A stretch of 64,000 nucleotides of DNA, from assembly GCA_038503035.1 (NCBI GenBank), contig JAVSML010000029.1:1697799-1761798 (forward strand), in the 5' to 3' direction. The notes beneath the pieces were generated by a model that did no database searches, was not told the DNA's origin, and saw only the letters and a list, made by a program, of their open reading frames with translations. This document shows positions 58,262-64,000 of this stretch, piece after piece; positions within the stretch are counted from its first letter, which is position 1, and each line of letters begins with the position of its first letter. The position numbers and the translations under genes were made by a program. The stretch comes from Crocodylus rhombifer (taxonomy: Eukaryota; Chordata; Crocodylia; Crocodylidae).

Positions 58262-58583
58262 CTGTTGTATAAGCACTTGTCCCCCATGTTTCTCTTGATG
58301 GATTAGCAATAATTTTGAAATTTGGTGTTAGGGTTATGTGGGTTGGTTTTGTTTGGGGTTTTTTTCTGGCCAATGAATGTTCTGGCATCACTGAATGACA
58401 GTTGCTAAAAATATTTTTGTCCCTTGACTGGCTGGCATGATACCATATGTATTAACTCATTAACAAAATGCTTACTATGAAAATATGGTGCATCTTAGCC
58501 TTTCTAAATTATTTTTACTACAAGACAGTAGTTCTATGGCCAGGAGAGTGAAAGGGTCTACATACTGGATGGTGGTTACAGTA

Positions 58584-59182
58584 CAGGTTTCCCTCGCTTC
58601 ATGTGAGTTCTGTACGTGCAAATTCACTCTTATGAGATGATCCTTTTATACCAAAAATTCATTATATGCAATCTAAATTCACTCTTATGCGATCGGTGTG
58701 GTGGCAGCCTGCAGTCAGCTGCTTTGTGAGGTGCATTGTGGGAGTAACACACGCCAAAATTTAGTCTCCTGTGTGGGTCTGTGCTCCTCGCTCATTGTCT
58801 GTGACATGTTTCTGCGGTTGCCATCCCCATTATGGTTTCTAAGCGTCCCGCTACCTTATCTCCTATCCCTCTCCCTGCTCCATCAGTGACACGCAAGAGA
58901 ATTTCGCTAACACCAGAGACAGAATTGGAGACCCTTCACCACTCTCTCTTCACACCAACTAAGCATTCATCATCACCCCCATGTGTTTGTGTGTACTGTC
59001 TGCTGTTGGCAAATACCAAAATTATCTTGTAAAGATGGTAGAAATGGGTCTGGGGGCAGTACAGCTGAGGTCTTGGAACATATCCCTATTTGTTATATTG
59101 TACAGGGAGTTTCCTTTATGCAAATTTGAGTTAAGTGCCATTTTCCAGGAACACATGTACAGCATAAAGCGAGGGAAACCTG
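58584..59182 (+). mobile_element. pogo/Tigger-like DNA transposon, internally deleted
   Basis: Ends CAGGTTTCCCTCGCTTCATG and, in reverse complement, CAGGTTTCCCTCGCTTTATG are inverted repeats, flanked by TA (58582-58583 and 59183-59184), the Tc1/mariner-class target. At 58832 an open frame begins MVSKRPATLSP and then TRKRISLTPETELE, resembling the transposase start with its CENP-B-like helix-turn-helix. The rest of the transposase, including the DDE domain, is deleted. Confidence 0.85.
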
Positions 59183-59189
59183 TATTGCA

Positions 59190-60480
59190 ACAGAAGGAAG
59201 GCCAATATTACAATGCAATGTGCATTCCATCTTAATCACAACTTATGAAATTTCATAAGTACCATTTACGCTTCTTGAATGTACCAATTGCTGTACACTA
59301 ATGTGTAAGGGCACAAATCCTGCAATGCAAACACAGTTTAGTAATAGCAGAAGCTATATTGCAAGCAATTGATACAGTAGACTGCTATTATTCCTAGTTT
59401 ACCTAATGCAGGAAGTATAAATTATGGGTTATACAAACAACTTGTGAGCCAAACTCTACCTGTAGTTATGCAACACTCAGCTGTCATTGATTTCAGCAAG
59501 TTCTGCGTGTGTAACCAAGGGTAGTATGTGATCCTGTTCTGTTTGATTTAACAAAATGGCTTCAGGCATCGTGAACCAGTGTCTGCAGATAGCTGGCTGA
59601 TTACATGGTGCCTAGTTCCTCTTCCTTCTAGCTGCTATATCACATGAAAACATATTTTAAAAAAATACATGAAGTATTTTCCTAGTACATTTTGCTATGA
59701 AAGCAGTTGTTATAAGACTGCTGGTCATGAATGAGGGTAAAAACCTAGAGGTGATAGTTACTCTGTACAATTTAAGAGAACACAAACCAAAAGACTTCCA
59801 GGAGGCAGCCAGAAGCAGCAAGCAGGGGAGCAGTTCCACTGCACAGGCCTGATTAGAGGTGTAGCACTGTTTGCTTCTTCTGGAAACAGTATGCATAACG
59901 TATTGGCTTGCCAAGGGCTCACCCCCATGGGAAATGGAAATTTTAGAAATGCGAGCTAGATTGCCCATGGGCCAATAGTGTAGCAAGGGGTGGGTGAGTG
60001 GGGAACTAGCCCCAGGAGCCAGTTTAGACAGGGCTCTGGAATGGCAGTCTTTGAGGAGCCTGCACTGGACTGCACCTCTGCACTGGTCTGTGTTTAGGGA
60101 GCATGTGGGGAGATGGTAGCGGCAACAGCAGCAGCCCCTGAGGACGTAAGTTCTGGGCATCTTCCCCTCTGCACTGCTGGCTGGTGGTCCACTCCCTGAC
60201 TCCTACTTATGCTTCTGTCAAGGTGTTAATAGTACCTGGGAGAGAACACCTTGTGCCTGCCCCTCTCCCCTTTAGGGTTAGGGAAGTCAATCGGGGCTAC
60301 TTACAGTGGCCAACTTTGTTTGAATCTATTCCATTAGGTTTCATCACGTGATGTAATGACTGATCTGCTGTACTGCACTTGGGAAGGCAAATGCATATTA
60401 TTATTATTACACTTTAAAAATCCACTGGACTACTGTATAAATTGGATTCAACATTTTGATATTTATTTTAATGTATGCCC
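59190..60480. other. intergenic DNA with a repeat piece at about 59975-60140
   Basis: No gene seen. AATAGTGTAGCAAGGGGTGG and CAACAGCAGCAGCCCCTGAG recall the repeat at 42055. A minus-strand frame of 167 codons (59657-60160) crosses repeat and unique DNA and has no domain. Confidence 0.4.
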
Positions 60481-60494
60481 TATCATTTATCTCT

Positions 60495-60580
60495 TGGGTG
60501 ACTCTCCACAGTGTTCTGGAGAATTATATCTTATTCCTGGAGTCTCCAGGGCAATCCTGGAGGGCTGGCAACCCTGCGGG
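60495..60580 (-). repeat. dispersed repeat fragment ending GGTTGCCAGCCCTCCAGG
   Basis: The reverse complement reads GGTTGCCAGCCCTCCAGGAT, then GCCCTGGAGACTCCAGGAAT. It is a short self-complementary motif (CTCCAGG/CCTGGAG) found as the end of a dispersed reptile repeat. The class is uncertain. Confidence 0.4.
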
Positions 60581-60589
60581 TGCTGCAGG

Positions 60590-61540
60590 AAGCAGGCAGA
60601 GCTCCCTCTTGCCCTCGCTCCTCAGGAGTTGACACTGATTTCGCAGAAAGAGAGGGTGAGGGGAAGCAGAAAGGGCCTAGCTATTATGCTCCCCCTAACC
60701 CCCTGGGAAGAGCTTTCCTGCTTCTCTTCTTCCCTGTAGCACCTAACCTGAGATGGGGAGTGACAGGGTAAAGAAACCATGGAGTTGTCTTCTTCCCACC
60801 CCCAGCCTAGAAAATGAGGTTAGGCAAGCTCCCACAATGGTCCCCATTGCCTGAAGGGGAAGGAATCCCTTGCAGAGGGACAAGTAGATGTGGACATGAT
60901 GATACAGCCCTTCCCTTGCCCATGCCCCACCCCAAACACATTTTACGTACAAGTGTCTAGCTGGCTGAATCTGACTGCATGTGGATGCAGCTTGCAGCAC
61001 AGAGTGAGGCTTCACAAGCTCTGCTAGCAGGAACTTACAGCCCCCACTGAAGCTGCCTGTCACTTATGAAATCTTGTGGCTTTCTAAACCAATTAATCTT
61101 TAAGGTGCTACCCTCCCGTGCCTTCTGCCTGACTTCAACATAGCTAACTACATCAGTCTAAGCAACTTGCAGGTTAGAAGGCTGATATGTGGGCTCCATC
61201 TATTGGCTTGTTAAGGTGAATAATTCTAGCTCATGAAATAAGGTTGCTGAGGTGGTGACAGGCCAAAGCAATTTGGGGCCCTCATCTCACTATATAACAT
61301 GTCCCTTTTCACGTGCACATTTTAGCTTAGCTCTCCATTGGAAGCATAGTGGAACAGGGCTGCCTTCCCAGAGAAACCTCATAGTAAGTTTTTACTTCCC
61401 TCATCCGGTTCACTCTAGGGGGAAAAATGAAAAGCAAAATAATTTAATAGGTTTGATTTGCTATCATCAAACGAAAGTGGTGCCTGAGGATAAAGAAAAA
61501 AACCTGGCTTGGTGAGACCTCATGCAGGGGCTATAGATTC
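60590..61540. other. intergenic DNA, no gene
   Basis: It includes a decayed partial copy of the repeat seen at 25655 (about 61055-61130). Other parts are not recognised. Some of 61200-61540 may be upstream sequence of the Ty3/gypsy relic. Confidence 0.4.
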
Positions 61541-61549
61541 CTCCAGTGC

Positions 61550-61950
61550 CACAGAGTGCCTTTTGGACTCGTCTATAGGCCTGTTTCCAAGGTAGTAAAC
61601 GATCTAGCTCAAGTTTTAAGACCTGAAGATGCTTTCATGTATTTCCTTGACTTAATTTATTTCCAAAAGTTGGGGAAGGAACATCTGGCACAAGTGGAAA
61701 GGATCTTAATGCTTTATAAGGAGTCAGGTCTTAAACTACCATTTATTTCCTGTAAGTTTGCAACTTGTTGCATCACACACCTGGGACTCAGTGAGGACAG
61801 ACTGAAGCCTCAAATCTAGAAACTGAAAGTTACAAGGAATTGGAAGGTTCCTACAAACTTGGAGGAGGACAATAGTTTTTAGGCGTCTGAGCACTGTACA
61901 GAATTTCATGGAGTTGGAAGTGCCAGCTAACTATGTGAAGTCAGCAGGAC
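61550..61950 (+). mobile_element. Ty3/gypsy retrotransposon relic, RT fragment
   Basis: The + strand reads MPFGLVYRPVSKVVNDLAQV, then FMYFLDLIYF, LGKEHLAQVERIL, GLKLPFISCKF and THLGLSEDRLKP. This matches the order MPFGL, Y-L-D-D-I, EHL, GLKL..KC.F and LGH of Ty3/gypsy reverse transcriptases. The catalytic second Asp is Leu here (YFLDL). After a stop at 61817 a second frame gives SFLG and ALYR where SFLGL..YYR is expected. It is a dead fragment. Confidence 0.8.
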
Positions 61951-61959
61951 TTGCCATTC

Positions 61960-62610
61960 CCAGTGATGGTGGTCCAGAAGTATGACTTTATGTATACTAC
62001 CCCGTGACCGGAAGCAGTACATTCACTTGTGTGGCAGCATGTAAGCAATTGAATGAGTGTGCATGAAGCATCATTCTGGATGACTTTTTGTGCCTGAATT
62101 CTAAAAGTCCCATGAAGGTGCCCGGGGGACTTTGATCTGGCTTTAAATTGGTATGGCAATCTAGCAAAAAGCCTCAAAAAAAATTACATGTAGCATTGCT
62201 AATGGTCTCAGCAGAGTTCAGCTGGTTCTGGAGTGTGTGATAAAGCTGAGTTCAAAGAGGTCTGTAATTGTATGCTCAAGTGCTTGCTACACTGCCTTTG
62301 TTCTAAATCACATTTTCTCCTTTAGAATTACAAAGGCATGATGAGCTGCATTCTCTAAATCCCAAGTTAACTGAGCCACAAAATGTGTAGCCTCACTTAG
62401 TTGCCTAAGTTTCTGAGACAAGCAAGAGTTCAGATAGTCCTGTACTTATCGCTTCCTGTCTGCCAAATGTAGGCACCTCTGGGCTCTCTGAAGGCCCCTT
62501 CTAAGGGACCAATCTCTTCCCATTCTTTTTTTTATATATCAAGCCTAACCCTGTCTATTTGGACCAACTTCTGGAAGTTCAGTGGAGAGTCTGAATCTGG
62601 CCCTTAGCCA
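61960..62610. other. intergenic DNA, nothing recognised
   Basis: May contain further decayed retrotransposon sequence downstream of the RT fragment, but no motif could be read with confidence. Confidence 0.35.
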
Positions 62611-62619
62611 TCAATAAGG

Positions 62620-62931
62620 CAGTGGTTCTCAACCTTTTTAGACTTAAAGCATGCCTCATTAGACGCAAGGAACCCCCTCAGAAGATGCCAGCTCTTAATT
62701 TTTACTTGAGGTTTTTTTTCACTATGGAAAAACAATAGAGCAATTTTTCTGTTGCAAAAAAAACTCAGAAAGATCAAACAAATCAGAATGGTTTTAACAC
62801 TGTGAATTCCTGTTTGAAATCTCTGGGTTCATCTTGTGAATAATATTTGCACACCTAAGAGTGTGCAAGGCACCCTTGAAAGGATCTTGAGGCACCCCAG
62901 AGTGAGTCAACATCCTGGCTGGGAATCGCTG
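62620..62931 (+). mobile_element. small hAT element, both ends present
   Basis: The left end CAGTGGTTCTCAACC and the reverse complement of the right end, CAGCGATTCCCAGCC, are inverted repeats typical of Charlie-like hAT elements. Flanks CAATAAGG (62612-62619) and CTCTAAGG (62932-62939) agree at 6 of 8 positions. It is non-coding, and related to the truncated copy at 5465-5678. Confidence 0.8.
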
Positions 62932-62944
62932 CTCTAAGGCATTG

Positions 62945-64000
62945 GAATCTACTGTTCAAAGATGTGCTTCTTTTGATTTGTATCTCCAATTCATTTTAAA
63001 AAAATCTGATGTGTATATTGGACCCTGTGTGTGTGTTAAGTGGTGATAAAGCGTGGTGCTAACATAATGAATGACAGTTTTGGTCATATATTTTGGAACA
63101 GTTCTCATTCACTTCTGGTAGGAGGTCACTAGTGAAACTAATTTATTTATGCTCTCCAACATTATATTTGGAAAAACAGCTGGGGTTAGCAGGTATTGCA
63201 TGGAATTTTGATTACTACAGGAAGAAACTAGTTAGAATAACATGGACTATTCCTGGAAGCCATGGATGGTGGTTAAAGGACTTGTTCTTTAGTGCTGGAA
63301 GTCAAAATCCAGTTTACTGACTAAGAACCGTTCTTTCAGTGGCTTCTCCCCTCATTCTCACCCTTCTTACTTTCCTTTTGCTTAGTTGGTTTACATTGTT
63401 TTCTCTCTCTTTTTAGTTACCTTTTCTGGCATTTATACTTTATGATGCCTGTAAAAGTTTAATATGTTTAGATTTTTTTATGCACAGAATTGTAACTTCC
63501 TCTGTTATATTCAAATTAAAGGAAAAAAGGGGTGTGTTCAGCCAAAGTGAAGTCCAGACAGATCTTGCCTCATGGAAAATGGTCATGTGTGGAATGTTTA
63601 GAGCTCAAGTCTCTATGTACAACCCAGCAGCTCTCACTGAAGTCAGCGGAAAGTGGTGTGCATGCGTGTGTATGTGAGGATAAGTCCACCTGTACTTCAA
63701 ATTCCACAACAATGAATAGTAAAAATTATTGCAATTAAATGGTTATAAAAGCTCTAGATTGGCCTTTGTTCCATTGTCAGTGGAAAGGCCAGTTGCAGAA
63801 TAATGACAATCTAATGTCATCCAAATAAGAAGTGGTGGAGCTACTGTAAATATATCCATGAACTTGAATGACCTCACTGTTAATATACAGAGAAGCCCAG
63901 ATAAAATCAGACCTGCTGGTAATGTAAGGATACTTTCCGAGCTGTGACATTGGAGGGGTATAATTCACCAGGTCTACCTAAAAGATCTTGGTGCTGATAT
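62945..64000. other. intergenic DNA to the window end, nothing recognised
   Basis: Short frames only. No exon, RNA gene or repeat identified. Confidence 0.4.

Noticed and set aside
59657..60160. 167-codon minus-strand frame
   Set aside because: It crosses a dispersed repeat and unique DNA, has no domain, and no conserved splice or start context.
54200..64000. Exons of SEL1L3, expected downstream of SLC34A2 in other vertebrates
   Set aside because: No minus-strand frame resembling its repeats or membrane segment was recognised; the gene is probably beyond the window.
1..64000. CRISPR arrays, operons, phage or other prokaryotic systems
   Set aside because: The window is eukaryotic, with spliced gene structure and vertebrate repeats; no regularly spaced direct repeats of the CRISPR type were seen.

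Overview
This window is vertebrate nuclear DNA, most probably from a reptile and best fitting a crocodilian. Three things point that way: a split gene with GT-AG introns that is clearly SLC34A2, many CR1 LINE copies on both strands, and abundant hAT-type and other TIR-bearing DNA elements together with old MIR-like SINEs. No primate or rodent repeat type (Alu, B1) was noticed. A turtle is the main alternative. Nothing in the window is prokaryotic, and no operon, CRISPR array or phage feature was seen.

The only gene I can support is SLC34A2 (NaPi-IIb, the sodium-dependent phosphate cotransporter) on the + strand. A TATA box at 30007-30012 and a probable non-coding first exon ending at 30074 precede a 6.4-kb intron. 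Twelve coding exons follow (36500-36593, 36695-36826, 37406-37534, 38720-38863, 40286-40397, 42848-43043, 43449-43544, 45636-45756, 46349-46516, 48711-48827, 48922-49046, 50778-51356). Joined, they give 2013 nt, or 670 residues plus stop, with every phase compatible and no frame break. A largely repeat-free 3' UTR runs to roughly 54.17 kb. The protein has both QSSS signatures, the A-x-A-x3-D triad linked to electrogenic transport, and a glycosylated extracellular loop with four cysteines.

Layout: 1-29.8 kb is gene-poor upstream DNA with LINE/CR1 relics (0.06-0.23, 0.94-2.56, 7.7-8.96, 10.7-12.3 and 13.7-15.0 kb), hAT-like elements (3.7-4.2, 5.5, 20.5-20.9 and 27.9-28.1 kb), a TIR element (16.3-16.8 kb), MIR-like and tRNA-like SINE pieces, and GC-rich repeats that create long meaningless ORFs. 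29.9-54.2 kb is SLC34A2; its introns hold CR1 copies (introns 3 and 8), TIR or foldback elements (introns 1, 5 and 10) and a MIR-like SINE (intron 8). 54.2-64 kb is gene-free and holds a probable solo LTR, a pogo/Tigger-like deletion derivative, a Ty3/gypsy reverse-transcriptase relic and an intact small hAT element.

I found no undescribed biological system. The most interesting local points concern how repeats touch the gene. An antisense CR1 ends about 15 nt before the exon 4 acceptor and appears to supply its branch point. A perfect 28-bp tandem duplication of an acceptor-like sequence lies just upstream of the start-codon exon. Several small DNA transposons still have recognisable ends and target-site duplications.
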